From the NCBI GenBank assembly GCA_949752735.1, contig OX457038.1:59988035-60052034 (forward strand): DNA of 64,000 nucleotides, given 5' to 3'. The DNA comes from Lumbricus terrestris (taxonomy: Eukaryota; Annelida; Clitellata; Crassiclitellata; Lumbricidae). Position 1 is the stretch's first letter. Each line of letters starts with the position of its first letter. A program made the translations under genes and the position numbers. Under the pieces are notes generated by a model. That model saw only the letters and a list, made by a program, of their open reading frames with translations. It had not been told where the DNA came from and made no database searches. Below are positions 33,530-47,576 of this stretch, piece by piece.

Positions 33530-33592
<63 letters not shown>
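33530..33592. repeat. (GA)n microsatellite
   Basis: About 31 GA units. No stop is possible in the repeat, so the open frame across it is an artefact. Confidence 0.95.
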
Positions 33593-33596
<4 letters not shown>

Positions 33597-33804
33597 AAAT
33601 CATAAATATCTCAGTAATAGAATTCAATGCAGAGCACAACGGTGGATAATTCATCATAATTGTCCGATCGAGTTGACTTGGACTGCATGGAACTTAAACA
33701 TTGCTTGATGTATTATGTCGATGCTTGTCGATTAACCAGCGAGGCCCGTTCTTGAAAGGAGAATCTTGAATCTTATTCTGCCCTGTGTCCACTTGGTCAG
33801 TGAA

Positions 33805-33989
<185 letters not shown>

Positions 33990-34429
33990 CAAACGTACCA
34001 GAAAGGATCTGAAATTTATACAGGCAGACATGTTTTTCGCATTCCTTACTTCAATAAATTATTAAGTTGAGGACAAGATTCGAAGATTCTTTGCTGGACC
34101 ATCACATCCACTTCTGATTATGTTACAAAGGTTCTTCTTGACTGTGGTATACTATACACGCATGAGAAAAACATTAAAATAGTCTACTTATGATTGCTTG
34201 ATTGCATTCTATCATAACGTATAGGCGTAGGCCTATACCGTAATGCGAATAGGAGTTATGGCGGATAAATATTTTGTCTTATAAGAAGAATGAGAGAAGA
34301 GCAGCAGTCCCTTGAAGTATATATGAGGCAGTCATCGACATTACGTCACTTTCTTAGCCTCCAGTATCTGAGGGAGGAGAGATGACAGTCCCCTCCATTG
34401 CAATCTTATCTTCCCACAAGGCAGTATAC

Positions 34430-34586
34430 ACTGTCAGGGGCTCATAATCAAAAATTATAGCTGATAATAGGGGGTGCAGGTGGAGAAGAAATCGCGATTA
34501 AAATCCTCTGTCTTGGTGTGGATTTGAACCATCACCTCTTGATTGGCAGTTCAACGCGCTAACCACTATCCTATCGAGAACCCTGG
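34430..34586 (-). mobile_element. tRNA-derived SINE-like sequence (family B)
   Basis: On the minus strand the A box ATAGTGGTTAGCGCG and the B box GGTTCAAATCC lie about 40 bp apart. There is no pairing acceptor stem, so it is a tRNA-derived repeat rather than a working tRNA. A T-rich body follows to about 34430. Confidence 0.55.
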
Positions 34587-35109
34587 CCTGATTATGCATT
34601 CATATTAATATACATGTGTGCAAAAACATGTGGTAATGCATGTATTTGCACAGAGGCATATGTGAATACATATTCAGACCAGGGTTCTCGCTGTGCATAT
34701 AATATAATGCATATAAGTGTGCAGAGATATATAATGAGGTTCCTGCATACGCGATCACACGTTTAAGGCATATTTCACAAGTTCTGCTCGGAGACAAATG
34801 TCATGATCGCGAACCTTTGACACAAATACCAGAATATGTGTTTGTGTGTGAAATTCTTTTGTTGACGGTGACTATTATATACTGCCCTTGTCAGTAGAAC
34901 ACAAAATGAAGCGACAAATGGACAGACAAAAATTCGGCGCGTGGGCGAAAGCATTTTGCTGTCCCTGGTTGGTTAGAGTGGAATAGATCTATGGTCCGCA
35001 AGAAAATGTACAGAGATAACGGATCTTAATTGGGAGACTGTCTGAACCAGATACTTAGTGTATACCATAATTCTATCGCTAAAGATCGAATCCAGTACCA
35101 TCTGGATTC

Positions 35110-35455
35110 CAGATCCATGACCCAGGACCATAGTCGTGGGACTGCATGGTCAGAGGGTCAAGACCCAGGACCATGGTCGAGGGACTGTATGGGCGGAGGG
35201 TCAAGACCCAGGACCATGGTCGAGGAACTGTATGGTCGGAGGGTCAAGACCCAAGACCATGGTCTGTATGGCCGGAGGGTCAAGACCCAGGACCATGGTC
35301 GTGGGACTGTATGGTCGGAGGGTCAAGACCAAGGACCATGGTCGTGGAGTTGTATGGTCGGAGGGTCAAGATCTAGGACCATGGTCGTGGAACTGCATTC
35401 ATGGCCTGAGGGTCAAGGCGCATGCAGGGCCATGGTCGTGAGACTGTATGGTCGG
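35110..35455. repeat. About 44-bp minisatellite, 8 units
   Basis: Units share GGTCAAGACCCAGGACCATG and CTGTATGGTCGGAG. One unit is shortened. Three plus frames are open across it, which reflects repeat length rather than coding. Confidence 0.88.
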
Positions 35456-36062
35456 AGGATAAAAATCGACGTCATAGAATGGACTCTGACGTTAACGGGT
35501 CAACCAATCTGACCACTGACCCCAAGTGACACTGAAACGAAGACTCAAAGACCAGTCGTCGACTTGTAGTCGACGACTTGGAATAAAACGAATTCAGTTG
35601 ACATGCTGACAGATCAACCAACTTTCGACTCTAAGCTGACTGCTGATAAGTAGCAGTACTGTGCAGTGCAACACGCACGAGCAGAACAGATTGTTTGAAT
35701 TATCCACTTTAAAATGCTCATAATTATAACTGGGTGATGTGCACAGTTAAGGCAACAAACAGCCCGTGGTTTTGAATACCAGTCTTTATCATCAAGAAAC
35801 CAAGTAGAAGGCAAGTATAGCGAAATTCACAAATTCACAGAGGGTGGAAGACAGAAGACCAATAATTAATTACAGCCACGGTTTGACTCCCTCTGCTCTT
35901 CAATGCACTTGCAGCTAAAAATAGATAGGCTTCTTCATCTTTCAAAGACATTGTTATAACAACTTAAGATGTCGTTTCGCTGTTGCACTCAACCCAAACT
36001 ATACCAACTATTCACTCACCGTATATAACAAATTGACAATGCTATATTGTAGGGTTAGATCC
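35456..36062. other. Intergenic, no gene seen
   Basis: Unique sequence with no coding signal. The flank 34587-35109 is similar. Confidence 0.35.
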
Positions 36063-36070
36063 CTGCCAAC

Positions 36071-36347
36071 CAAGGCCGTAGCTAGGGGGTGTTTTGGGTG
36101 TTTGAACACCCCCTGAAATGAAATAATGCTATAACAAAATAATGTATTTACTAAAACAATCATGATGCAAGGACTAAGGGGTTTTCATTTTGAAGCTCTT
36201 ATTTCTATGTGACACTTTACAACAAATTAAAATAATCAAATCCTCCTCCAAATCTCTTAGTCAGTTGATTTGGTTGCTTGTCCGCTTGCTCAAGGTCGAG
36301 TCAACACTAAACACCCCCAACCCAATAAAATCCTGGCTACGGCCTTG
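36071..36347. mobile_element. hAT-like MITE (277 bp)
   Basis: Flanked by exact CTGCCAAC (36063-36070 and 36348-36355). Ends CAAGGCCGTAGCTAGG and CCTGGCTACGGCCTTG are 16-bp inverted repeats with one mismatch. Subterminal CACCCCC runs. No coding capacity. Confidence 0.85.
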
Positions 36348-36355
36348 CTGCCAAC

Positions 36356-38300
36356 ATTCTCATGCTCGCTACATGGGTCACATGCTGGCTCTTCCACATT
36401 GAAATATGGGTCATTCGCGGGCCCCTTTTTGGGGTAATGCTGGTTGGGATTAGGTAGGTGTCATAAGCTTGTAGCTACAAAATGTCGTTGAACCTTTGAA
36501 TAGCTCTAACGAAGACAATCTCTGAAGAGAAGATTATAAGGTCACCGAAAGCAATGGCAAGAATAATAATAATCAGGGTCGCCGAAAGGGGGAGGTCCAG
36601 GGGCAAATGTCCAGGGTTCCGACCACTTTTAGTCAATTGCTTAATTGCTTCTCTTCGATATGCATGAGGATCTTAGGTTTTATTTCACAATGTGCCAAAA
36701 CTAAAGCGATGTCTACATGAGAATAAAATTGTTTCTTTCACATTCTGGACACACTAATTTAACAGGAGCGTGTCTAGCATTGAGGTGTGGTGTCTAAATG
36801 TATCCAGGTATACTCAAAAATCCGGCACGACTAGGAACACAACAGGTGATTGTGATTTTAAAAGGCGGCACGTGACGGTTAAAGCAGTCTCTGCTGTGAG
36901 CAGACACTTGTGCTGCTTTTAATCCAGAATCAATCTACTTCTATGTACATGCATGCACCGCCAGTGATTCGTAATATTTGTCTGATCACACGCCACCAAT
37001 ATTATGTGGCCTGACTTCAGAGAATTTATCCCGAAGTCCACACTGCTGCACTAAACTACCACTTTTCCTAATCAGCAGACAATTATGCGTTTCTGTCCTT
37101 GTGTGGTCTAACAACTGACCACATGAGTCACTGATAGCATCCAGACAGTGCGGTCTCTGTGCTCTGGCGTGTGTATAAATCGCATTAATTGCCGTACGTA
37201 CGGCAGAAATCTGCTACAGTGCTACTGTATGCAAGAAGTGCTGTGACGACATTTGGTCGCCCAACCAACAACACAATTGATTTCACTGTGTCAGACCACA
37301 GGATTAGGCAACACTGCATACAATGGCTGCTATGGTAGGCCTATATGCACACACAAATATGCATGATGAAAAGGCCTATACGTTGCTATATTAGCAATAA
37401 TAAAGCAATGCATACATATACACTCACATAGACTATACCGTTGACAGCTGCATGATATAGCAATAGCAATATCAGCAATATATGCAGAGCAATATATAAG
37501 CTTATTATATACATGCACTCGCATAAATTAGACTACCCTTGACAGCTACGTACAACGCCGTACATGTACAATTGTACATATGCACATTTGCATACACAAA
37601 ATGCTACATGCAATGAAGTCTGTTTATTCTACTCTAAATATATACCTGGCAACAAAGCCGCTATTGTGCTACCGTGATGGGAGAGCACAAAACAGGTGGA
37701 GTGGCTCAGAAGTAACAAGTCTTTTCATGGTCGATTGCGTTGCACAGTTCAACCGTTCAGATCCGTATTATCTAATAAAAACACCTACATTATATTATTG
37801 CGCAAAACATATAACGAGGATTTTACAGACTTCCGCTCTGCCTCTGTGGATTGAACCTGTCTGGTGACGTCATACGAAACTGAATGCCAGGCTGTCATGC
37901 ATTCGGCGAAAGCCATTCATTTCATCGTCCGCTCCTTCATTCACTCATTCTTATTTTAAATAGTAGGTTGCGTTGATTCTTGGAATTAAAAAATGAGTGT
38001 GGACCGATAAGAAGTTGCGTAACAATTAATGGACCATGATCATTGTAGTTCTATTCTTGTTCTTATTTGTGTTTTTATTTCTTGTTGTCTTGCTTTCGTT
38101 TCTAACATCATCATCCACATCATCATCATCGTCGTTGTCCTATAGTCATCCTCTTCAGCATTGTCGCCATTGTGACTGTATGCAAAAGAAATTAGGCAAT
38201 GAGCTAGGCCTATGTATGCGAATTGTCGAAAAAAATAACTGGGGAATAAGACAATGATCCAAGTGAAGTTGGGTGTCCAGAGAAGACTTAGTCATGGATC
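36356..38300. other. Intergenic, no gene seen
   Basis: Unique AT-rich sequence with a TCATCATC-rich stretch near 38105-38140. No exon-like frame or RNA gene recognised. Confidence 0.35.
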
Positions 38301-38308
38301 CCTTAGAA

Positions 38309-40191
38309 CAGCGGTTCTCAACCTTTTTAGAGCGGCGACCCCTTGAAAAGATTTCGATAGTTGTGACGACCCAAGGTTTTTTCGAATTACCCCTCCGTAA
38401 CAGCTATTTTGCCATTGTCCAATGTTCATTGTTATAAATTTTCACTTCATAATTCGAAATTGCTTTGGCAACTGTGTGAGATTTCCTGGCTCTTAATGGC
38501 GGTTCTGAGGACTACCTATTCGGCAGTTGAAGTTTCATAATTATGTCTATTCAGTTTGTGACACTGCCACGTCTTGCTGCTGGAACTCCGCAAACATCTC
38601 AAGTGCGCCTTCTTGGAGTCATCAGCTTTGTTCCTAAAAATATCCTACTGGTCATGCTTTCCTGCATACTTAGGATGTTTAGTAGGCCTACCTGAATGGC
38701 GCTTCAGTCTACTTGTTGAGTTTCATTGATTCGACCGAAAAAATGTCGTTACAAATGAGACGTTGTAGGCCTAGTTTGTCTATTCAAGTATTCATGCTGC
38801 AACTATTAAATAATAGACTACTTTCAAAATCGGTCAATAGCTGTTCTTCTTTCTTAGCAATCTTTTCACCTAGCTGATTCGTTTAGGAAGGCTATCAATT
38901 TCATAAACCTTACTTGTGCTCTTTATGAATGCGTCGAGCAGAGGTTTGAGACTTGAGAGAGGATGTGTGTTATGATTTCACTGGAAAACTTTTTGAATTT
39001 CACACTGCAATGGTAACATTTTATCAGCATTTCATTGCTGATAGTCTTGTGCTCCGTCCAGAATGGAGCATGTCAGCTGGACGGAGCACGAGACGAACGA
39101 AGAAATACTGCGAATGGTCGGAGAGAGAAGGTCAATGCTGGAGACAATACGGAGGCGGCAGAGAAACTGGATTGGCCACGTCCTGAGGAGCGACACCATA
39201 GTAAGGGACATTATAGAAGGAAGAATGGAGGGGGAAAAGACAAGGGGAAGACCAAGAACAATGCTACTGGACTGGATGATGGCAAAGGATGGTTACAGAA
39301 GACTAAAGGAGGATGCACAGAACAGATACGCGTGGCGTCATTGGACATATGAACCTGCCTGACGGCAGAGAACTAAAGAACTAAAGAAGAAGTCGTGGTT
39401 TAGGACTTTAAAAGTATCCTCCTCCAATTGTTTAAATTTTTTATTTTCACACTGCAATGATCGCAATTTTTTCTATTATCTCAGCAAAATTTCTCATAAT
39501 TTCAGTACTGAAAAACATGGTTAAAAACTTCAATAAATGTACCCTCCCCATTGTTAATTTTTTTTAAATTGCACACCATTGGTAGCACTTTAGGGCAGCT
39601 GTCATCTGAATAAAAATACTCATGACTTCGGTGCTCACAATTTTTTATTTGCACACGGTAAATATATTTCTTAAAGCTGTCATCTTAGCAAAATTGGTTA
39701 TTAGGTCCTATACCATGAATGAACGGCGTATAGCTCTGTAGAAATTTATAATGATATCTAGGAAATATTTCCGAAATATTGGGGGATAATAAGCAGCTCA
39801 GTCCCAACCACAAACTTCGGGGGACCAATACCCTATGTCTCCAAAGTCTCCTCCCATAAAATAGGCCTGACGATAGCAGACTGCTTAGTTGATAGATTCT
39901 TTGAGCAAACCGGATATTGTTTTATATTTTAGAAGAATGCAAAAAGAGGAATTTACATTTTAAAGCCAAAAAATAATGAAAACAATTGAATCAGCTGCCG
40001 CAATCTATAGAATTAATCATAGCAAAAGAACAAGTAAAAATTTATTTTACGTTTCTATAGCATAGTGGATCGCGTTGAACTTGATATCACACGCGTAGAA
40101 ATTATGAAAATTTCTGAAGGGTTCAGGCGACCCCTGGCAAATCGTCAGGCAACCCCCGTGGGGGTCGCGACCCACAGGTTGAGAACCGCTC
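38309..40191. mobile_element. hAT (Charlie-type ends) element, 1883 bp, with nested LINE fragment
   Basis: Flanked by exact CCTTAGAA (38301-38308 and 40192-40199). Ends CAGCGGTTCTCAACC and GGTTGAGAACCGCT are inverted, followed by CGGCGACCCC and GGGGGTCGCGACCC. CAGnGGTTCTCAACC ends are well known from Charlie-type hAT families. Between the ends are degenerate repeats of a TTTTCACACTGCAATG segment (about 38995, 39445 and 39580) and an inserted LINE 3' end. No transposase frame remains. Confidence 0.82.
39055..39365 (+). pseudogene. LINE reverse-transcriptase C-terminal fragment
   Basis: A plus frame encodes [30 protein letters not shown] and [14 protein letters not shown], the conserved tail found after the RT domain in many animal LINEs. 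Only the last 100 codons are present, as expected of a 5'-truncated insertion. It lies inside the hAT element. Confidence 0.75.
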
Positions 40192-40440
40192 CCTTAGAAA
40201 GACCGGTGGGGTTTAAATTCCCCTGCAGACATTTCTCACCATGCAGCTATAATGAGTATATATAATAAGGCACCGTCCCAGTTTTCGCCCTACGCAGAAG
40301 TGCTCCTCTTATAAATTGTAACAGGATGGTGAGGTCTCCGACATGGTTATAGGAAGACAATGGAACTGTGAAACAGTGAGTTTGAAGAATATCCTACAGT
40401 ATGGAACTGCATGGTCACTATGGTTTCTGATACTGCAATT

Positions 40441-40466
40441 ACTATATATATATATATATATATATT
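40441..40466. repeat. (TA)n microsatellite
   Basis: Short TA run. A second TA-rich stretch lies at 40768-40820. Confidence 0.8.
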
Positions 40467-40819
40467 ATCAGCATTAACCTAGTTAGAATAAGGCTTCAGT
40501 GTAGCTAATGATGACGACGATGATGACGATGTTGATGATGACCATGAACACCACGATGGTCATGATGATAATAATCATCATAATCATTTCATCACGATGA
40601 CATTGCTGTTATAAATTGACCAGAGACTAAAATCGAGTATATTTCGGTCAACGTTACCTGACCCGTATATACATGTATACGTTGGTCATTAATCTAAGCA
40701 TTTACTCTTCAGACAACGTTGCATGTGAATGATGTAAAGTTTTAAGCACACGATGGCATATACATAGTATATATATATATATATAATACATAATATATAT
40801 AATATATATTTTATATATA

Positions 40820-43640
40820 TGCCTATATCCGGAAATGCCAGTCTAACCAGCATTAAACGGACACTCCACGTGCACTCAATGGCGCATGAAGCTAATCCGC
40901 CGCCGCGTGGGATGAGGTTCAAAGACGACATGAGGTGAAGTTTCTTGCACACGCAAAACAAACACATGACAAATACAATATTATTGGTGTCGTGATAGAT
41001 CGATTATATATCCGCTGAAGTGCACCGATGGGGTTCAAATGTTCTTCGTCTTTCAAATCGGTTGCAGTCCACTGTGTCCAGTCGTGCGAGGAAATTACGA
41101 TATCCGGTAACTGGTTCTTGGTTCTGTTTGCTCTTCAACCGAGACTTCCTTCACACCTTCAGAGCTATTTATAGGACCCCTACCTCAGTGGACAATTGGG
41201 CATGAAGGTGCACAGAAAGACTAGTGAAAGATCAGTGAAAGACTACCATGATAGTCGCGGTGGGTCATTTGACATTTGACAATTTACCTATAGTTTACTC
41301 TCAACCTGTCTTATGACTTGCCCAATGTTCTTTGGAATTTGTATACCTTCTTTACATTCAATTACATTGATATGAAGAACTCTTGCAATGTCTGCTTTTC
41401 GATGGCAAAACACTTAGTTACTCCTTTATACTTGTGACATTTTATCCGTGCCAGTTTGTCAATGACAATTTTGTCACATGACATTTTGTCAAGGAGACGT
41501 TTCTCTCAGCCAGTGCACTTAATATAACCTACCGACGTCAAACGAAAACACAGACTCGCACTCGGCACTCGCCGTGTTCCAGGCCCACAATGTTCACATG
41601 GCCGATCTCGATGCCAGTGCACAACAGCAGATACATAGCAACGCTCGTATATATTGTGAAACCTGACCATGTGAACTGACTGCCGCGGCTCCACAAGTAT
41701 ACATGCATGCAGCACAATGCTTGACATGCATTTCTGACCCATATTGTGTCCCTTCAACCGTATCGAGGTTGCACAGTTTTGACCGCTGCAGTCGTTGTCA
41801 AAAGGTCATCGTACCAGACCCCCATCTGTCCCCCCTGCAAAAGGTGACCCAGCAGGAAAAACGAGTTGCCGCTCTACATATTGCACGCCATGCCGTCAAG
41901 GACACCTTAATTCACTTCGAAATTCTCTTCGTAAACGACCGACGTGCATTTTGTTGTTTCTGTCATTTTGAGGGATACAAATGCTAAGTTCCTGAATATC
42001 TCATTATATAGGCTATTATATATACATAATTATATGGATTTCCCTATAATATATATGCATATGTGTCTATTTGTATGGGGTCTTTTAGAAACATTTAGAA
42101 ATCGCCAAAAAGTATAGATAGCTATAGGCCTATGTATGCTGTACATAAAATATTCGGCCTGATATACGCTTGATGTCTATTTCGAACTTTCCCAACTCAA
42201 TTGGCCGCAATTACATACTTCGCGAAGCCACTCCTTAGCCTACCATATGACTTGCCTTTCCTAAAGTTGTACCCACACCCTCTCGGCGTCCTATACCTAT
42301 ATTTAATTCAGATTTACCTTAATTGCGCCTGACTAACTCTTTGAGATACGATGAGTACAATGACCGTATACATATAGGGCCTACTATAGAATACCGGGGC
42401 AAAGTGCAAACGACGCGCGAAAGGGAAGATTTCTGACACGCCCTCAAAAGCAGAGGCTAAGAAAATCCGCAGCATTTCCAATTGTTCATGTCTGGGGTTA
42501 GCTTATGGGTCTCCTCCTCTTCTTTTTCTCCTGCATGCTTTCCTTATTCTTACCTTACTATAACCTTATGCTTATAATTATAGCTTTGCCATGCCTTACT
42601 GTAAACACAGTCTCGTCTTATACCATGCATCACCATATCTGCGCTGATGCTATAACATCCAACTTCACATGACCTTATAAGTTTCCTTAATACTTTATTT
42701 TGCTCATGCATGTATAATGTATATACTTTATTTGCTGTACAGCCTTTTGATTAACCGAATTATTTGACGCTGCTAAGCTGTAGTGCGCCTACTTCGTTTA
42801 TTGAGGCGAATTCCGTCTCTACTGAGCGATGCCTTTAAAAAAATTCTTTTGAAATGTTGCAGTACGGTATACTTGTACTTAAGACCTCTAGGTCTCGATG
42901 ATATTTCACTGCAGTTCTAACTTCGGTTGGTTAGTCTGCAGGCGAATATTTTCAAGAGATACATGTATGCTGAAGAAGAGACGCTTCAAATTTTCTAATT
43001 GATTGCCACAAACCTCAGGCAATCAATTAAAACAGTGCACTGTGAATGTCCGTTGCAGGGTCCATGTATGCAACTACTATGCATATGAGTATATGCATGT
43101 ATATATATAGGCATACATGTATATATTTGTATATATTATATATATGTTGAAGTGCTGATATTAAAATAATATATATGCAAATATTCACATATATTTATGT
43201 ATTGCGTCAGTAGAAGAACGATTGGACTAATTTTAAAAGTGCTCAGGCCTTTACTGTATGTCACAATAGCCTGTGGTCCTGTTATCTTAGTGCAATAGTG
43301 CATGTTCCATAGCCTACATATATGGTCCTGTTATCTTAGTGCATGTTCCGATGCATGTATACATGTTGTACATGTGTGTACATGCATTTATAATGCATGC
43401 AGGTCAAATATGATATGATATTCGTGATGAATATATGAATTTAAATGGCGATTTATATGATTTATATGAGGCATTACAAAAGACGGTATACCAATATTTT
43501 ATTTGCATATTCATGAGTGCTTATTATAGCTATGCATATAATTATTATTATGTAAAGTCATCGACTTGCGCAATGGACCGTGTTCAGTTTTTGAAATCGT
43601 GATTATATTGTTTGATATACTTCTGTGTGCTTAAGTTTGG
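40820..43640. other. Intergenic, no gene seen
   Basis: AT-rich unique sequence. Short open frames (for example 41506-41757 minus and 41703-41987 plus) lack splice context, codon bias or any domain I recognise. Confidence 0.4.
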
Positions 43641-43649
43641 CTCTGTACA

Positions 43650-43742
43650 GTTGTCTTTGTCTGTATGTCTGTTTGTCTGTCTATCTGCTTGTCTGTATGT
43701 CTGTTTGTCTGCATGTCTGTCTGTCTGCATGTCTGTCTCTGT
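43650..43742. repeat. (TCTG)n imperfect microsatellite
   Basis: GTCTGTCTGTATGTC-type repeats. Flanking 43750-44640 shows no gene. Confidence 0.85.
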
Positions 43743-44689
43743 GATAATTCATGGTCTCTCTTTGTTTTCTATTTTTCTTCTGCAGTTTACGTACTGCTAA
43801 CTCGTTATGTATTTTTTAAAATTGATTTTCTTGCTTTGTATTCATCGTATTAAATTATACGGTAGTTAATTATATTTACGTGTTTTCTTTTTATATTTCA
43901 GAACCAGACACAAAAATTTATTATTTATTGCATTTTTGTTTATTGCAGTCTGTCTTTTTAAAAATAACGTATATATGTATACCCTATAGCGTCAAGCCAT
44001 TGTTGTTGAATTCCGTTGCATAATGGTGTAATGATTGTGCTGGAGTTGATGACTCATCGCCATTGACCTTTGACCTTTCTGTTTACACTCGCCTACGTCT
44101 GATTCTTTCTGTCTATCAAAGCCACAAACTCATTCATGAACAAACTGTCCCTGTGTTGTAGTTAGTCATTCACATTGTGCCCGACACAAATGACGTTATT
44201 GCTCATTAGTTTAAAGTTATCATATTGCGTATTATGTAGGTTAGCCTAAGGTACCAGTCTTTCTTAGACTGACTGTTTTCTTTTGTGAACTGGTTTTACA
44301 GAATTTAATGGAATGTCAGAACGCCGTCACTTCTTGATGACTAATGAATGCATTGTGATTAAAGCGCTATTATAAAGGTTCCAAGATTGGGATGATGTAT
44401 TGGATTAGGCTGAATAATTAGTCACTCGTTGCGTAAGGTAATTTATTCGCAATTCCAACCAATCAATCAATCGGTGCTGTTTCCATGGTTGCCAGACTGC
44501 TATCGTTGAATACACACAGAATGCAATGCGTTCAATATGTTTAAAAATTTACGACTGCGCATGCCTGCGACCATCTGGTCTGCAGTTGAAGCAGTGCCGT
44601 GCACTGACATTCCGTTGCATCTGAATTTTTCACCAGGTGAATCTTTGGCAATGCCAGTCTCAAGTATGATGAAAGGAGGAGGTTACACT

Positions 44690-44768
44690 AATCATTTTTG
44701 TCCTCCGATTGGAAGTAATTTGCCATGGAGGATTGGCAAAAAGAAGGGGTCGTGCAGTTCTAAAATTT
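44690..44768 (+). repeat. Dispersed repeat shared with 10805-10895
   Basis: Same ordered motifs as in the copy at 10.8 kb. It abuts the SINE fragment that follows. Confidence 0.5.
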
Positions 44769-44774
44769 AAACAC

Positions 44775-44912
44775 CCTTGCACGCTGAAGCGCTGAGCAAT
44801 TGCGAGTGAAGGATTTACTCAAGGTCTCTACGCGGTGGTTTGAGGTGGATTCGAACCTGCAACCCTCCGGCTGCAAGGCAACGAATATACCAACTATACA
44901 CAACCGCGCTTA
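44775..44912 (-). mobile_element. tRNA-derived SINE (family A), 3'-truncated
   Basis: The minus strand reads GCGCGGTTGTGTATAGTTGG (degenerate A box), then a B box GGTTCGAATCC and the body GCTCAGCGCTTCAGCG. The distal third of the body is absent. Confidence 0.62.
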
Positions 44913-45745
44913 CAGATAAGGGATGAGGTTTCGTGCACATGTTTGCTATGTAACTCAGCGTAGAAGGTATACAATCGACCGAACAGTGAAAATGGGTGAA
45001 TAATTCGCGAAATGAAATCGAAGGCCGAAATGGGTATCTAGGGTCTACTGCCATGGAACCGAGCAGGGAAGATTTATTCATTTATTTCTTGCATTTGCTA
45101 TCCCGCGCCTCTTCAAGACATACTTAGCATCTCTTCAAGATATCCTTAATGGACAGAAGCGAGATGGATGAGGAAATGCTTCTTTCAGTCGGCGATCGTC
45201 TCAATAATGAGGGAAGTGAACTAAAAATATTTGATGACAATAATCTTCAGTTGAAGATCAAGTGCGATATCAGGTCACATATACCGATGCACCTTCAGCA
45301 TGTTCTGTGCTAAATCGTGACTCTAGCCCGACGCTCTTTGACAAGTGACTCATCCCATCAGGCCAATAGCCATGTATACATGTATACACTGCTTTCGGGC
45401 AACAACTCACATACCCCTCGTAGGAGGGTGCTGGGTCATGGCACTTAGTGTGACGTCGGTTTCTATGAAATTATGTCAACTTATCACTGACATGCTAGAT
45501 TCACCTCAGATGACTTGACACGTTAGCCGACACCTCTATAAGCTACCTATAGATTTGCTACGCACGTTAGAATTCGCAAGACCCAATCAATGCGGAGTTT
45601 CAACCTGCAAAGTCAAACTTAAAAATACCACAGAATCTATCAAACGTTTGCAATGCCAAAATAACAGTTGAGTCATGGCACCGAGAATTTGTTTTTTGTT
45701 GTGTTAGCCTACACGGCCTGACTCATTAAGGCCTTCAGCGTTTTC
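44913..45745. other. Intergenic, no gene seen
   Basis: Unique sequence without coding or RNA signal. Confidence 0.35.
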
Positions 45746-45985
45746 CATTCATTCATTCTTTCATTCATTCGTTCGTTTATTCGTTCGCTCATTTGTGCAT
45801 TCATTTATTTATTCATTCATTCATTCATTCATTTATTCATTCATTCATTCATTCATTCATTCATTCATTTATTCATTCATTCATTCTTTCATTCATTCAT
45901 TCATTCACTCATTCATTCATTCATTCATTCATTTATTCATTTATTTATTTATTCATTTATTCATTTATTCTTTCTTTCTTTCCTT
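45746..45985. repeat. (ATTC)n microsatellite
   Basis: About 55 ATTC-type units with ATTT variants, ending in TTCTTTCTTTC. Confidence 0.95.
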
Positions 45986-46163
45986 TATTTCTATGGCGCC
46001 ACATCAGGGGATCTAATCGAAAGCTATTAACCAGTCAGGCGTCGAAGAAAGAGAACGACTGTAGCCTAAAAGGCTCAGCAAAAGAGCATATAGGGTGTCT
46101 GCATGGGTGAGACGACCATCGGTCTGCACCCTCAGTCAAAGTTGGCTTGGGTGCTGGTTACTT

Positions 46164-46333
<170 letters not shown>

Positions 46334-47147
46334 GAAAGAGAGACCTAGTTAAACTGCTTATAATAATCGTTCAACTACTTGTAGTATATTATATATCATC
46401 ATGACTTTTCATGAGGTCATGAAAGATGTCCACTCGAGGGAAACACACACAAAATATTGAAACGGTTGATCAAGAGCTAATTTTAAAAAGACGTCGTTAA
46501 GGTTGATCCAGTTAATAAATAATATTTAAGTGTTGTTAAAAAAAGCAATTTTGCACTGGCCATTTTAAACTTGAGACTCCAACATTGATGATCGATGGTA
46601 GGCTTATACTTACAGCATGCGTAGGCAAAGAAACGTACAGCCATCTGTCGAATGTTTCCGCAGTTAATCGATCGCCAATCAAACCTACAGCAAATCCTGC
46701 ACTCGTAATAGCAAGAAATCTATAATCTACAATCTGGCCGGTTCTGTGCTATAATCAAATAATTTACCATGGTCAATCAATTGTCACCACACTCGCATAT
46801 TTTGTTGATTGCACCCACGGAATCGGGATGTCTCCCAAGATTTTTCCATGACTTTCATGGAAGTAATATTGCGAGTTTAGCTGATTTCCGTACAGCAATA
46901 CCATCGATGAGAGATGGAAGTTTTGAAGAGAAGAGACAAATATTATTGTTTACAATAAATATGTAAAGGTCAAGCGCGTCTTGCAGGTCATAAACAGATG
47001 GTGAGATGAACAACATGTGCGAGTGTACTATTGTAGAGAGGGCAGTGAAATGGGGTTTGATTGTATACCGGTACTGCACTTTTTCGGACCATCAAAACAG
47101 CCTGGAGACGAGCCGAACTGAGCCGGCTGGTGATGATGGTATTAATA

Positions 47148-47492
47148 ACGATAACGATAACGATGATGATGCATCATGATGACGACGACGACGACGATGA
47201 CGATGAGGATGATGACGATGACGATGATGACGATGAGGATGATGATGCATCATGATGACGATGACTATGACGGATACGACGATGACGATGACGGCGTTGC
47301 TGATGAAGATCACGAGTGACGACGACGATGATGATGACTATGACGGACACGATGACGATGAGGATGAGGATGATGACGATGATGATGATGATGATGATGA
47401 TGACGATGATGATGATGACGATGATGACAATGATGATGATGATGACGATGATGACGATGATGACGATGATGACGATGATGACAATGATGACA

Positions 47493-47544
<52 letters not shown>

Positions 47545-47576
47545 CGCTGCTGCTGCTGCTGATGATGATGATGCAC
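47148..47576. repeat. (GAT/GAC)n trinucleotide low-complexity region
   Basis: GATGATGAC-type repeats in three blocks, with GCTGCTGCT near the end. The poly-Asp, poly-Met and poly-His frames are artefacts. Confidence 0.93.

Noticed and set aside
34508..34575. Possible functional tRNA
   Set aside because: A and B boxes are present, but no acceptor stem pairs and the anticodon arm is irregular. More likely a tRNA-derived SINE.
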